Shown: positions 8,314 to 17,107 of the stretch, one piece after another
How the letters are laid out: every line of letters starts with the position of its first letter
Position numbering within the stretch: position 1 is the stretch's first letter
Translations under genes and position numbers: made by a program
Source: Oceanobacillus chungangensis
GTDB taxonomy: Bacteria > Bacillota > Bacilli > Bacillales > Amphibacillaceae
Length of the DNA stretch: 64,000 bases
Direction of reading: 5' to 3'
Assembly: GCF_003369565.1 (NCBI RefSeq)
Contig: NZ_PIOD01000002.1
Location: forward strand, 243,070 to 307,069
Notes under the pieces: generated by a model
Databases searched by the model: none
The model's input: the letters and a program-made list of their open reading frames with translations, nothing else
Told to the model about the DNA's origin: nothing

Positions 8314-9003
8314 ATGACGATTGGAATAATTGGAGCAATGGATGAAGAAGTAGCACTTCTATTAGACAATATGACAGGGAAGCAGGAAGTTAGTGTTGCA
8401 AACTGTTTATTTGTTGAAGGAAAGCTTTATAGTAAAGATGTAGTATTATTAAAATCAGGAATTGGCAAAGTAAATGCGGCAATGGCAACTACAATTATGC
8501 ATGAACGTTTTATGCCTAGCCATGTCATAAATACTGGTTCTGCAGGAGGATTCTCTGAAAAATTAAATGTAGGAGATATCGTAATATCTACGAAGGTTGT
8601 CCATCATGATGTGGATGTTACTGCATTTAATTATGAATATGGTCAAGTACCAGGACTACCTGCGATGTATGAAGCAGATCAACGGCTTGTTGAGAAAGCC
8701 ATTGCAGCTGTTAATAACCTATCGATAAATTATGAAGAAGGCATTATTGCTACAGGAGATTCATTTATGGAGGATCCTGAGCGAGTAGCATTTGTACGAG
8801 CGAAGTTCCCTCAGATGATTGCTTCCGAAATGGAGGCTGCTGCAGTTGCTCAGGTTTGTTACCAATATGAAAAGCCATTTGTCATTATACGGGCTTTATC
8901 TGATATTGCAGGTAAGGCATCGTCTGTCTCATTTGATGAATTTTTAGAGCAAGCAGCAAAGCATGCAGCACAATTAATTATGGCGATTATTAAAGAAGTG
9001 TAA
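8314..9003 (+). CDS. mtnN: 5'-methylthioadenosine/S-adenosylhomocysteine nucleosidase
   Basis: A 229-residue cytoplasmic enzyme that hydrolyses MTA and SAH to adenine plus the thioribose sugar. It belongs to methionine salvage and removal of SAM by-products. It begins '[12 protein letters not shown]' with the conserved Glu12, has 'TGSAGGF' for purine/ribose contacts, '[10 protein letters not shown]' with the ribose-binding Glu, and 'RALSDIAG' with the catalytic Asp. The length is normal. It is 27 bases after yrrS and ends in a hairpin shared with the convergent sigK gene. Confidence 0.96.
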   Translation: MTIGIIGAMDEEVALLLDNMTGKQEVSVANCLFVEGKLYSKDVVLLKSGIGKVNAAMATTIMHERFMPSHVINTGSAGGFSEKLNVGDIVISTKVVHHDVDVTAFNYEYGQVPGLPAMYEADQRLVEKAIAAVNNLSINYEEGIIATGDSFMEDPERVAFVRAKFPQMIASEMEAAAVAQVCYQYEKPFVIIRALSDIAGKASSVSFDEFLEQAAKHAAQLIMAIIKEV

Positions 9004-9018
9004 GTAATAAAGGATAAT

Positions 9019-9056
9019 GGAGAACGCGAATGGAGGGAGCTTCATTCGCGTTCTCC
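9019..9056. terminator. Bidirectional hairpin between mtnN and sigK
   Basis: A 14-bp perfect stem (GGAGAACGCGAATG paired with its complement) with a 10-base loop lies between convergent genes. It is followed by only a short T run on the plus strand, so termination efficiency is uncertain. Confidence 0.7.
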
Positions 9057-9058
9057 TT

Positions 9059-9769
9059 TCAACCTCTCCGCTCTTTTTTATAATACTCGTGGAATACTTT
9101 CATCAATGCTCGTTTTTCAATCCGCGATACATAGCTTCTCGAAATATTTAGCTTTTTGGCTATCTCTCTTTGTGTCATTTCTTTTGTATCATTTAAACCA
9201 TAGCGATAGACAATCACTTCTCGTTCCCGTCCATCTAAAATTGTAAAGTATTCCTGCATTTTCTCGATTTCCATGTTTAATTGAATATACTCGATAATAT
9301 TGTCACTTTCAGCCTCCAAAATGTCGATTAAGCTAATTTCATTTCCTTCTCGGTCTTGGCCAATCGGGTCATGTAAGGAGACATCCTTCTTTACTTTCTT
9401 TAACGCGCGTAAATGCATCAAAATTTCGTTTTCGATACAACGAGCAGCATATGTTGCAAGCTTCGTTCCTTTATCAGTTGAAAAGCTTTCTACGCCCTTA
9501 ATTAAACCAATGGTGCCGATGGAAATAAGATCCTCCATATCCTCCCCGGTATTTTCAAATTTCTTGACGATATGTGCAACTAATCGTAAATTATGTTCAA
9601 TAAGCTTATTTCTAGCAACTTCACTACCGTTTTGCATTTCTTGAATGTATTTTGCTTCTTCGTCAGGTGGTAAAGGTTGGGGAAAGGCGTGGTTTTTCAC
9701 ATATGAAACAAAGAAGAGTGCTTCCTTAATAAGAAACGTCAGTGCTGTTAAGATCCCGGACAAATACAT
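9059..9769 (-). CDS. sigK: RNA polymerase sporulation sigma factor SigK
   Basis: A 236-residue late mother-cell sigma factor. The ATG at 9769 is chosen because an AGGAGGTG site lies directly upstream; a longer frame to 9787 has none. A hydrophobic N-terminus (about 1-20, '[16 protein letters not shown]') matches the pro-sequence removed by SpoIVFB. Region 2 ('[14 protein letters not shown]', '[19 protein letters not shown]') and region 4.2 helix-turn-helix ('[20 protein letters not shown]') are intact. In B. subtilis the gene is split by the skin element; here it is continuous. The region is convergent with mtnN. Confidence 0.96.
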   Translation of the reverse strand: MYLSGILTALTFLIKEALFFVSYVKNHAFPQPLPPDEEAKYIQEMQNGSEVARNKLIEHNLRLVAHIVKKFENTGEDMEDLISIGTIGLIKGVESFSTDKGTKLATYAARCIENEILMHLRALKKVKKDVSLHDPIGQDREGNEISLIDILEAESDNIIEYIQLNMEIEKMQEYFTILDGREREVIVYRYGLNDTKEMTQREIAKKLNISRSYVSRIEKRALMKVFHEYYKKERRG

Positions 9770-9945
9770 GCACCTCCTATACATCAATCTTTCTCGTTGG
9801 GTATCTGCCTATATAACATCTTTATGTAACTGATGCGGTTTTCGTGTCTGTCCAGTTCGATATAATTGTATTTTTCTTTAACAAAGAAATAACTCCTACC
9901 CAATGGATAGGAGTTGTATGCATCTTCTCTTCAATAATATGATGT

Positions 9946-10092
9946 TTAACCTAACTTCGAACAGGTAATCTTGTGTGATAAATACCTTCTATGAATTTCT
10001 TCTTCAATTAAAGAGATGAAATCTGGACTTAATTGCAGTTCATTTGCTGTATAATAGGATTCTAATAGTAACTCATCCGATAAGTGTTCCAC
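9946..10092 (-). CDS. sda: Sporulation histidine kinase inhibitor Sda
   Basis: A 48-residue helical-hairpin checkpoint protein. The sequence '[18 protein letters not shown]' followed by '[14 protein letters not shown]' closely matches Sda, which binds KinA and blocks phosphorelay activation when replication is disturbed. The GTG start at 10092 is preferred because AGGAGG lies 9 bases upstream and it gives the family length (46 in B. subtilis); the frame is open further upstream. DnaA boxes lie upstream at 10182-10279, as for B. subtilis sda, which DnaA regulates. Its position beside yqeG is conserved. Confidence 0.9.
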   Translation of the reverse strand: MEHLSDELLLESYYTANELQLSPDFISLIEEEIHRRYLSHKITCSKLG

Positions 10093-10181
10093 CCATACAG
10101 CCCTCCTAAATGTCGAATATTCTTTCAAATGTTAAGCTATTAATAATTTAACATGTTTCTAATTGTTGGACAAGGTCGAAG

Positions 10182-10279
10182 TTATCTACAGATGCTTGTA
10201 GATAACTTGTGCATAAAGTGGGAATTATCATTAAAACAGCTAAGCTAATGGGGAGGAAATGTGAGTAAGGTTATCCACA
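10182..10279. promoter_or_regulatory. DnaA-box cluster between sda and yqeG
   Basis: Four DnaA-type sites within 98 bases. TTATCTACA lies at 10182-10190 and, inverted, at 10197-10205 (one mismatch each). TTATGCACA is inverted at 10208-10216 (exact TTATNCACA) and TTATCCACA is at 10271-10279 (consensus). The first pair forms a palindrome with a 6-base spacer. They lie in the 400-base gap upstream of sda (reverse) and yqeG (forward). In B. subtilis DnaA controls sda, so this is probably the conserved replication-sporulation checkpoint control. Confidence 0.85.
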
Positions 10280-10493
10280 ATAAGAAAAAGAAAGTTATTT
10301 GTCGAACGAATTATTGCATATTTGTTTTAAATTTTCATAATTTTGCATTTCTGTCAGCTATTTATGAATTTGCTTCTTCTTAAAAGTTTAAGGTAATTTC
10401 CTTTAAACTTCTAGTCATTTATTATAGGAATAGGTTATAATGGTAATTTGTGATAAACTAGTCAGCGATGAATGGGTAAATGAGGTGTTAAAT

Positions 10494-11009
10494 ATGATCA
10501 GTAAATTTTTGCCAAATGAGCATGTAAAAAGTATATTTGATATACAACCAGCAAAATTAAAGCAAAAGGGAATTAAAGGAATAATAACTGATTTAGACAA
10601 TACGTTAGTTGCTTGGGATGTACGTGATGCAACCCCTGAAGTAATTAATTGGTTTGAACAGATGAAATTGCATGATATTAAGGTAACGATTATTTCTAAT
10701 AATAATCAAGAAAGAGTAAGTGTGTTTTCCGAGCCAATTGGGACACCTTTCGTATATAGTGCTAGGAAGCCACTTAGCCGTGCATTTAAGACTGTAGCGA
10801 AGCAAATGGGTCTGAAGAAAGAAGAAATTGTCGTTATTGGTGATCAATTGTTAACCGATGTACTTGGTGGTAATTCAGCAGGTTTTTATACGATTTTAGT
10901 TGTACCAATAGTACAAACAGATGGTAAAATAACTAAAATAAATCGAAGAATTGAACGGATTATTTTAAATTATATGCGGAAAAAGGGTAAAATAAGTTGG
11001 GAGGAATAA
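10494..11009 (+). CDS. yqeG: YqeG family HAD IIIA-type phosphatase
   Basis: A 171-residue HAD-superfamily phosphohydrolase. Motif I is 'ITDLDNTLVAWD', motif II is in 'VTIISNNN', the conserved Lys lies in 'SARKPLSRAF', and motif III is 'VVIGDQLLTDVLGG'. The ATG at 10494 (MISKFLPNEHV) is preferred over an upstream one because GAGGTG precedes it and it matches the B. subtilis start. It overlaps the ribosome binding site region of yqeH, the GTPase with which it is linked in most Firmicutes. The substrate is not established; a role in ribosome or phosphatidylglycerophosphate metabolism is only suggested by the family. Confidence 0.92.
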   Translation: MISKFLPNEHVKSIFDIQPAKLKQKGIKGIITDLDNTLVAWDVRDATPEVINWFEQMKLHDIKVTIISNNNQERVSVFSEPIGTPFVYSARKPLSRAFKTVAKQMGLKKEEIVVIGDQLLTDVLGGNSAGFYTILVVPIVQTDGKITKINRRIERIILNYMRKKGKISWEE

Positions 11010-11011
11010 GT

Positions 11012-12109
11012 TTGGAAAAGATTTATTGTCAAGGATGTGGGGTTGAAATTCAAACGACCGATCCGGACAAACTTGGATATACACCAAAATCTTCATTAGA
11101 TAAAGAAACAGTTTTATGTAAACGATGCTTTCGCTTAAAGCATTATAATGAAATTCAAGATATTTCTATAAAAGATGATGAGTATTTGAAGATGGTTAGC
11201 TCAATTCAAAAGGCAAAGGGTCTAATTGTTCACGTGATTGATATATTTGATGTAAATGGAAGCATGATTAAGAGCCTGCCAAGAATCACTGGAGATAACC
11301 CTATAATATTAGTAGGTAATAAAATGGATTTATTGCCGAAATCGACGAACCAGCGTAGATTGATTCAATGGTTAAGAACACAAGCGAAAGAAGCTGGGAT
11401 AAAGCTGCTCGATGTATTTCTAATTTCTTCTGTAAAAGGACATGGTATAGAAGAATTAATGGGAGAGATTGAGCGTAACCGAAAGAATCAGGATGTTTAT
11501 ATTGTGGGGACTACAAATGTTGGGAAATCAACATTTATCAATAAATTAATTAAACAAACGACAGGTTTCAGCGATGTCATTACGACATCTTACTTTCCAG
11601 GAACAACCCTCGGGTTTATTGAAATTCCTCTTGATGAGGAGACATCATTAATAGATACACCAGGTATCGTGAATAAACAGCAAATTGCTCATTATATTTC
11701 TAAAGAGGATTTAAAACTAATTACACCAAAGAGTGAAATTAAGGCAAGAATCTATCAATTAAATAGTGGACAAACATTATTCTTCGGTGGGCTGGCTCGA
11801 ATCGATTTTATTAAAGGTGACAGACAATCACTTGTTTGTTATTTCTCAAATGAGTTACCAATCCATCGGACAAAGGTAGAAAAAGCTGATGAATTGTATG
11901 AAAATCATGTTGGAGAGCTTTTATCGCCGCCAAATGAGAAGTCTCTATCAAGACTACCGAAATTAACAAAGAGCACATTTCGTATTTCGGGAGAGAAAAC
12001 GGATATTGTTTTTCCTGGATTGGGCTGGGTAAGTATCGCGGATGATGCTACCGTTATTGCTCATAGTCCGAAGGGTGTAGCTGTATCGATTAGAAAATCA
12101 CTTCTTTAA
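11012..12109 (+). CDS. yqeH: Ribosome biogenesis GTPase YqeH
   Basis: A 365-residue circularly permuted GTPase needed for 30S subunit assembly. The N-terminal zinc finger has 'CQGCG' and 'CKRC'. GTPase motifs run in the permuted order: G4 'NKMDLLP', G5 'SSVKGHG', G1 'GTTNVGKSTF', then G3 'DTPGI'. The start is the TTG at 11012, behind GGGAGGA and matching the family N-terminus MEK.YC.GCG. It overlaps closely with yqeG and leads into aroE and yhbY as one operon. Confidence 0.95.
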   Translation: MEKIYCQGCGVEIQTTDPDKLGYTPKSSLDKETVLCKRCFRLKHYNEIQDISIKDDEYLKMVSSIQKAKGLIVHVIDIFDVNGSMIKSLPRITGDNPIILVGNKMDLLPKSTNQRRLIQWLRTQAKEAGIKLLDVFLISSVKGHGIEELMGEIERNRKNQDVYIVGTTNVGKSTFINKLIKQTTGFSDVITTSYFPGTTLGFIEIPLDEETSLIDTPGIVNKQQIAHYISKEDLKLITPKSEIKARIYQLNSGQTLFFGGLARIDFIKGDRQSLVCYFSNELPIHRTKVEKADELYENHVGELLSPPNEKSLSRLPKLTKSTFRISGEKTDIVFPGLGWVSIADDATVIAHSPKGVAVSIRKSLL

Positions 12110-12121
12110 GGGGGAAGTACG

Positions 12122-12973
12122 ATGGGGGACAAGTACCGGTTTGAGCTTATTGGCTTTCCGATTAAGCATTCTAATTCACCATGGATTCATGAATCGTTTT
12201 TTAATAGAAGTAAACTGCAAGGGACGTATATAAAAAATGAAATTCCTCTTGAAGACGATTTTGCAGAGAAAATCATGCAGATGAAAGCAAGGGATATAGA
12301 TGGTTTTAATATTACGGTACCATATAAGCAGACAATTATCCCCTATTTGGATGAAGTGGATGCAGTAGCTGCGAAGATTGGGGCAGTGAATACAGTGCTG
12401 AATCGAAACGGAATTTGGAAGGGCTATAATACAGATGGTAGTGGTTATTTACGATCACTTGAAAGTAAATTCTCTACTTTTGGCGAGGATAAATCGATTC
12501 GTATCTTAATCCTCGGTGCTGGTGGTGCGGCACGTGGGATATTCTGCGCTTTTACAGAAGAAGGTTTCACTCATATTGATATTGCTAATCGCACTATGGC
12601 AAGGGCAGAAGAAATTGCTAAGCTTGCAACAGATAAGACTACAACGAAAATTCTAACCCTAGAGGAAGCAGAGCAATCAATTAATCAATATGACTTGATA
12701 ATACAAACTACATCTGTTGGTATGAAACCAGCAACCGACCAATCCATTATCTCACTAGAGCATTTGAATACATCATGCATTGTGAGTGATATAGTATATC
12801 AGCCATTAAAGACCAACCTGTTAACACAGGCGGAAGCGGCAGGTGCACAAATCCATTATGGTCATACGATGCTGCTCTATCAAGCACAGCTCGCATTTGA
12901 AATTTGGACCGGAGAGCTTGTATCAACAGAAAATATGGATAAAGAATTACAACTTATTTTGGAAGGAAGATAA
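12122..12973 (+). CDS. aroE: Shikimate dehydrogenase
   Basis: A 283-residue NADPH-dependent enzyme reducing 3-dehydroshikimate to shikimate in aromatic amino-acid synthesis. The substrate pocket is 'KHSNSPWIHE', the catalytic Lys lies in 'NITVPYKQTI', the conserved 'NTDGSGYL' is present, and the nucleotide-binding loop is 'GAGGAARGI'. Length and start are normal, with GGGGGAAG upstream. It lies between yqeH and yhbY, the conserved Bacillus arrangement, and is probably co-transcribed with them. Confidence 0.95.
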   Translation: MGDKYRFELIGFPIKHSNSPWIHESFFNRSKLQGTYIKNEIPLEDDFAEKIMQMKARDIDGFNITVPYKQTIIPYLDEVDAVAAKIGAVNTVLNRNGIWKGYNTDGSGYLRSLESKFSTFGEDKSIRILILGAGGAARGIFCAFTEEGFTHIDIANRTMARAEEIAKLATDKTTTKILTLEEAEQSINQYDLIIQTTSVGMKPATDQSIISLEHLNTSCIVSDIVYQPLKTNLLTQAEAAGAQIHYGHTMLLYQAQLAFEIWTGELVSTENMDKELQLILEGR

Positions 12974-12974
12974 T

Positions 12975-13265
12975 ATGTTAACAGGTAAGCAAAAAAGATT
13001 TTTACGTTCGAAGGCACATCATTTGAAACCAATATTTCAAGTTGGTAAGGAAGGTGTCAACGAAAATATGGTGAAACAAATTGGCGAGGCATTAGAAAAA
13101 AGAGAGCTCTTAAAGGTAAGCATACTTCAAAATTGCAGCGATGATAAAGATACAGTTGCTGCACAATTATCAGAGGGAACTGCTGCTGATGTTGTGCAAA
13201 TTATTGGTAATAATATTGTCTTGTATCGAGAATCTGAAGAACATAAGGAAATACACTTACCATAA
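12975..13265 (+). CDS. yhbY: Ribosome assembly RNA-binding protein YhbY (CRM domain)
   Basis: A 96-residue single CRM-domain protein (YqeI in B. subtilis) that associates with pre-50S particles. It starts 'MLTGKQKRFLRSKAHHLKP' and carries the RNA-binding loop 'QVGKEGVNENMVKQI'. The ATG at 12975 lies one base past the aroE stop, with GGAAGGA as ribosome binding site inside aroE; the longer open frame upstream overlaps aroE and is not used. Confidence 0.93.
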   Translation: MLTGKQKRFLRSKAHHLKPIFQVGKEGVNENMVKQIGEALEKRELLKVSILQNCSDDKDTVAAQLSEGTAADVVQIIGNNIVLYRESEEHKEIHLP

Positions 13266-13303
13266 TAACTTGTTGAGAGATAAGTTAGATAAAGGAGTTT
13301 ACT

Positions 13304-13873
13304 ATGAGACGTATCGGCATATTGGGCGGAACATTTGATCCACCTCATTTGGGACATTTATTAATTGCAGAAGAGGTCCGCTTAACATTGGATTTGGAGG
13401 AAATATGGTTTATTCCAACCTATACGCCCCCACATAAGGACGAAGCGAAAACGAGTGCGACGGATCGAATCAATATGCTGGATAAGGCATTAGGAAGCAA
13501 TCCTTTTTTCAAAATCAATACGATTGAAGTCGAGCGATTGGGAAAATCCTATACGTTTGATACGATGATCATGTTAACAGAAGAATTTCCAGAAGATGAA
13601 TTCTACTTTATTATTGGAGCTGATATGGTCGAATATTTACCGAATTGGCATAAGATAGAAGAATTAGTTAACATTGTACAATTCGTAGGTGTGAAGCGTT
13701 CGGGGTACAAACTGCAAACGGAATATCCTGTCATAGAAGTTGAAATACCTTTAATCGATATTTCTTCTTCCATGCTAAGGGAAAGATTACGATCCCAGCA
13801 ATCAGTAAAATATTTAGTTCCAGATGTGGTAACCAACTACATTAGGGAGAAGGCGTTATATGGAAAAAAATGA
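13304..13873 (+). CDS. nadD: Nicotinate-nucleotide adenylyltransferase
   Basis: A 189-residue enzyme that adenylylates nicotinate mononucleotide to deamido-NAD in NAD synthesis. The nucleotidyltransferase motif is 'GGTFDPPHLGHLLIAEEV' and the C-terminal motif is 'ISSSMLRERLR'. AAAGGAG precedes the ATG. It overlaps yqeK by 14 bases, indicating translational coupling. Confidence 0.95.
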   Translation: MRRIGILGGTFDPPHLGHLLIAEEVRLTLDLEEIWFIPTYTPPHKDEAKTSATDRINMLDKALGSNPFFKINTIEVERLGKSYTFDTMIMLTEEFPEDEFYFIIGADMVEYLPNWHKIEELVNIVQFVGVKRSGYKLQTEYPVIEVEIPLIDISSSMLRERLRSQQSVKYLVPDVVTNYIREKALYGKK

Positions 13874-14441
13874 AGCAATTAATATTGTCAGACCCTATTT
13901 AACTAAAGCGAGAATGGAACACACAATACGTGTAGCTGAAACAGCGGTAGGTCTTGCAAGTAAATACGGTGAATCAGTAGAAAAAGCAGAACTTGCAGCG
14001 ATTTTTCATGATTATGCAAAGTATCGGTCATTGGATGAAATGGCTCGGTGGATTAGGGAGAGCACATTGCCAAAGGATTTATTAGACTATCATCATGAAT
14101 TATGGCATGGACCAGTTGGATCATTATTAATTGAACGGGAACATGGAATTACCGACACCGATATTAAAAATGCGATATATTATCATACAACTGGTAGAGC
14201 GAATATGAGTCAGTTTGAGATGATTATTTATTTAGCAGACTATATTGAGCCAGGTAGAAAATTCCCAGGACTTGACGAGGTAAGGCAAATGGCTGAAAGG
14301 GATTTATTACAGGCATGCTTTTTGGTTTCCAAAAATACAATAAATTACCTAATGAAAAAAAATGCAACAATCTACCCTGATTCGTTTCATGCATATAATG
14401 ATTTTAATAGAAAACTAAGGTTTAACCAAGCCTTTCAGTGA
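13860..14441 (+). CDS. yqeK: YqeK family HD-domain hydrolase (Ap4A hydrolase type)
   Basis: A 193-residue HD-superfamily metal-dependent hydrolase. Metal ligands are in 'RMEHTIRVAE', 'AIFHDYAKY' and 'YHHELWHGPVG'. YqeK proteins are symmetrical diadenosine tetraphosphatases. It overlaps nadD and precedes rsfS. Oddity: the last ten codons (encoding RKLRFNQAFQ) and the stop lie inside an inverted copy of an intergenic hairpin repeat, so the native C-terminus appears to have been replaced or extended by repeat sequence. Confidence 0.92.
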   Translation: MEKNEAINIVRPYLTKARMEHTIRVAETAVGLASKYGESVEKAELAAIFHDYAKYRSLDEMARWIRESTLPKDLLDYHHELWHGPVGSLLIEREHGITDTDIKNAIYYHTTGRANMSQFEMIIYLADYIEPGRKFPGLDEVRQMAERDLLQACFLVSKNTINYLMKKNATIYPDSFHAYNDFNRKLRFNQAFQ

Positions 14442-14487
14442 CATCCTTAGTTGCACTTATGTAGTAAGAAATATTTTATACTTTCTT
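14406..14487 (-). repeat. Leader-type hairpin repeat, copy E (inverted)
   Basis: Read on the minus strand it is nearly identical to the copy at 29573: AAGAAAGTATA, TATTTCTTACTACATAAG, GCAACTAAGG and AAGGCTTGGTTAAACCTT appear in the same order. AACTAAGG and CCTTAGTT form the main stem. It overlaps the 3' end of yqeK and fills the gap before rsfS. Confidence 0.85.
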
Positions 14488-14523
14488 ACCTACCTAAAAA
14501 AGTAAATGGAGGTAATTAACTAG

Positions 14524-14880
14524 ATGAAAAATCAAGAATTAGTACAAATAATTGCAGAAGCAGCAGAAGATAAACGTGCAGAGGAAATTATCGCATTGGA
14601 TATGAAAGAAGTATCTCTAATTGCAGATTATTTCTTAATTTGCCACGGAAATACTGAAAGACAGGTACAAGCGATTGCGAGAGGGATCCAAGATCGTGTT
14701 GAAGAAGAAGGAATCCATTTAAAACGAATGGAAGGATTTGAACAGGCTCGCTGGGTCCTAGTTGATATCGGTGATGTAGTTTGTCATATATTCCACAAAG
14801 AAGAGCGTACTTATTATAATTTGGAACGTTTATGGGGAGACGCTGCAAGAGTGCCATTACAAATTGGGCAAGAAGGGTAA
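14524..14880 (+). CDS. rsfS: Ribosomal silencing factor RsfS
   Basis: A 118-residue Iojap/DUF143 protein that binds ribosomal protein L14 and prevents subunit joining in starvation. Typical features are 'DMKEVSLIADYFLICHGNTERQ' early, 'RMEGFEQARWVLVDIGDVVCHIF' centrally and 'ERLWGDAARV' at the end. TGGAGG precedes the ATG. It is followed within 5 bases by yqeM. Confidence 0.95.
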   Translation: MKNQELVQIIAEAAEDKRAEEIIALDMKEVSLIADYFLICHGNTERQVQAIARGIQDRVEEEGIHLKRMEGFEQARWVLVDIGDVVCHIFHKEERTYYNLERLWGDAARVPLQIGQEG

Positions 14881-14885
14881 GTAAT

Positions 14886-15635
14886 ATGGCTTATCAGCAA
14901 ATGGCATTTGTATATGACAAATTAATGAGTGATGCTCCGTATGATTCTTGGATTAATTTCACAATGAAAGTTATCCAAAATTCAGGGAAGCAAGTGAAGG
15001 AAATTGCAGATCTCGGATGTGGGACAGGAGAGATTACGACAAAGCTAGCCGAGAGAGGTTATGTTATGACAGGCGTCGATTACTCATCCGATATGCTTGC
15101 TTACGCAGAGCATAAAGCGAGTGAACGGAATGTTTCTATCCAATGGCTGCATCAAGATTTAAAGGAGCTAGAAGGGTTAGCGAATCTTGACGCAGCAATT
15201 AGTTACTGCGATGTCATGAACTATATCACAGCTGAAGATGATATTAAGCAAGTATTTGTTCGAATTGCTGACTCTTTGAAAGCTGGAGGACTTTTTATGT
15301 TTGATGTTCACTCGCTCCAGCATGTTGAGCAAAATTACGTGAATCAAACCTTCGCTGATGTTACAGATGATGCTTCATACATTTGGTTTTGCTCAGAAGG
15401 GGATGAACCCGGAGAGATGTTCCATGAATTAACTTTCTTCTCTTTAGATGGAGATCGCTACACTCGATTTGATGAATATCATCATCAACGAACCTATTCA
15501 GTAAATTTTTATAAAAAATTATTAGAAGCTGCAGGCTTTGAAAATATAAATATCTATGCTGATTTTTCATTAAAGGAAGAAAATATTAATGATCAATCAG
15601 AGAGAATCTTCTTTATAGCAGAAAAAAGGTCGTGA
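14886..15635 (+). CDS. yqeM: YqeM family SAM-dependent methyltransferase
   Basis: A 249-residue class I methyltransferase. SAM-binding motif I is 'IADLGCGTGEIT' near residues 39-50, and an acidic strand end 'VDYSSDM' follows. The ATG at 14886 (MAYQQMAF) follows AGAAGGG at the end of rsfS; the longer frame overlaps rsfS. It is the last gene of the yqeG operon before a terminator. The substrate is not established. B. subtilis has comER between yqeM and comEA; it is absent here. Confidence 0.88.
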   Translation: MAYQQMAFVYDKLMSDAPYDSWINFTMKVIQNSGKQVKEIADLGCGTGEITTKLAERGYVMTGVDYSSDMLAYAEHKASERNVSIQWLHQDLKELEGLANLDAAISYCDVMNYITAEDDIKQVFVRIADSLKAGGLFMFDVHSLQHVEQNYVNQTFADVTDDASYIWFCSEGDEPGEMFHELTFFSLDGDRYTRFDEYHHQRTYSVNFYKKLLEAAGFENINIYADFSLKEENINDQSERIFFIAEKRS

Positions 15636-15661
15636 TAATTCAATTATCCGATCTTTTTTTG
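15622..15661 (+). terminator. Rho-independent terminator of the yqeG-yqeM operon
   Basis: An imperfect hairpin (AAAAAAGGTCGTGATAATT against AATTATCCGATCTTTTTTT) ending in seven Ts. It overlaps the yqeM stop codon. Confidence 0.8.
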
Positions 15662-15789
15662 TTAGCAGGACTTTAGAATTCCCTGTCGAAGACTTAGTAA
15701 TAGTTATATGTAATGTCTTCGATTTCACCTAAATTTAATCAGTTTTTCTTCTTTATTTCCCCGAATGATACAAAAGGAAGTGAACCCAA

Positions 15790-16392
15790 ATGTTTGAAAA
15801 TCTCAAGAAATATGCTTTTTTTGTAATTATTGTGATTATTATTATTTTATTTTTCCTCTTCACAGGTGATGCTGAAATGGTAGAGGATGATGAATTAAAT
15901 GCTGTAAATCTTGCTGAGAACTCCCAACAAGATGAAAACCTGCTTGAACCCGGTCTAGCAGCAAGTGATAATTCCGTTGCATTTGTAGATATTAAAGGAG
16001 CAGTTCTTAAACCAGGTGTATATGAAATTGAGATTGATTCGCGTGTGAATGATGCTATCCTTAAAGCAGGAGGGTTTACTGCTGATGCAGACCAAACAGG
16101 AGTGAATCTCGCGCAAAAGATTCAGGATGAAATGGTCCTAGTCATACCAAGGATTGGAGAGCAACCATCTTCAACTAATAGTACAAGTAGCGATTTGCTG
16201 AAAATAAGGTTAAATTATGCTACCCAAGAGGAAATCGAGAGTTTAACTGGAATCGGACCATCAAAAGCACAAGCTATAATTGCTCACAGGGATGAACATG
16301 GCTTTTTTCAAACTGTTGAAGATTTACTGGAGGTCTCGGGAATCGGTGAGAAAACATTAGATAATTTGAAAGACAGTATACAAGTGCCATAA
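15790..16392 (+). CDS. comEA: Competence DNA receptor ComEA
   Basis: A 200-residue membrane-anchored DNA-binding protein of natural transformation. It has an N-terminal helix (about 8-27), an acidic spacer, an SLBB-like domain (about 58-118, 'VDIKGAVLKPGVYEI') and a C-terminal pair of helix-hairpin-helix motifs ('ATQEEIESLTGIGPSKAQAI' and 'LLEVSGIGEKTLDNLK') that bind double-stranded DNA outside the membrane. The length matches the family. It heads the comE cluster; a C-terminal Pro is the last residue. Confidence 0.94.
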   Translation: MFENLKKYAFFVIIVIIIILFFLFTGDAEMVEDDELNAVNLAENSQQDENLLEPGLAASDNSVAFVDIKGAVLKPGVYEIEIDSRVNDAILKAGGFTADADQTGVNLAQKIQDEMVLVIPRIGEQPSSTNSTSSDLLKIRLNYATQEEIESLTGIGPSKAQAIIAHRDEHGFFQTVEDLLEVSGIGEKTLDNLKDSIQVP

Positions 16393-16525
16393 GTAATAAC
16401 GATTTTACTTACCATTGTTTGTTCTGTTATTTACTATCTAATAAAAATGTTATCACTTTCTTGAATTGACGAGATTTCATATTAGCATGTAAACTAATAA
16501 AGATAATGTTAGGGGGAATAGTCTA

Positions 16526-17092
16526 ATGGAAAGAATTTCTTGGGATCAATATTTTATGGCTCAAAGCCATTTATTAGCGCTTCGGAGTACTTGCACTAGA
16601 TTAATGGTTGGTGCAACAATCGTACGGGATAATCGGATTATTGCAGGTGGATATAATGGAAGTGTTTCAGGAAGTGTGCATTGCATCGATGATGGCTGTT
16701 ATGTCATTGATGGTCACTGTGTTAGAACCGTCCATGCTGAGGCAAATGCATTATTACAATGTGCGAAATTCGGTGTCCCGACGGAAAATGCCTCAATTTA
16801 TGTTACCCATTTCCCGTGCCTCCAATGTTGTAAACAACTGATTCAAAGTGGCATCAAATCGGTATATTATGCTGAAGACTATCGCAATCACCCGTATGCG
16901 GTAGAATTGTTTAAAGAAGCAGGCGTCAAAACTGAAAAAGTGCAATTAAATTATTTAGCTGTTGATACAAACTATCAAGAAAAAGAAGCGCTTGTAACTC
17001 AATTAATTGAAAAGCTAAATGGTTCGATTTCTGATGAAGAAGAAATAGCTGGATTTAAGAGAGCAGCTGAAAAGCTATTTTCAAATAAATAA
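16526..17092 (+). CDS. comEB: ComE operon protein 2 / dCMP deaminase family
   Basis: A 188-residue zinc deaminase of the cytidine/deoxycytidylate family. The zinc-binding and catalytic motif is 'HAEANALLQCAKFG', followed by 'PCLQCCKQLIQSG'. Additional Cys/His residues near 49-63 resemble the extra zinc site of dCMP deaminases. ComEB is dispensable for transformation in B. subtilis and is also reported to affect localisation of the competence machinery. AGGGGGAATAG precedes the ATG. comEC follows 15 bases downstream. Confidence 0.93.
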   Translation: MERISWDQYFMAQSHLLALRSTCTRLMVGATIVRDNRIIAGGYNGSVSGSVHCIDDGCYVIDGHCVRTVHAEANALLQCAKFGVPTENASIYVTHFPCLQCCKQLIQSGIKSVYYAEDYRNHPYAVELFKEAGVKTEKVQLNYLAVDTNYQEKEALVTQLIEKLNGSISDEEEIAGFKRAAEKLFSNK

Positions 17093-17107
17093 ACAGGTGC
17101 AAAAAAA

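Noticed and set aside
9787..9787. Longer N-terminus for SigK starting at 9787
   Set aside because: The AGGAGGTG site lies between this ATG and the one at 9769, so the latter is the real start.
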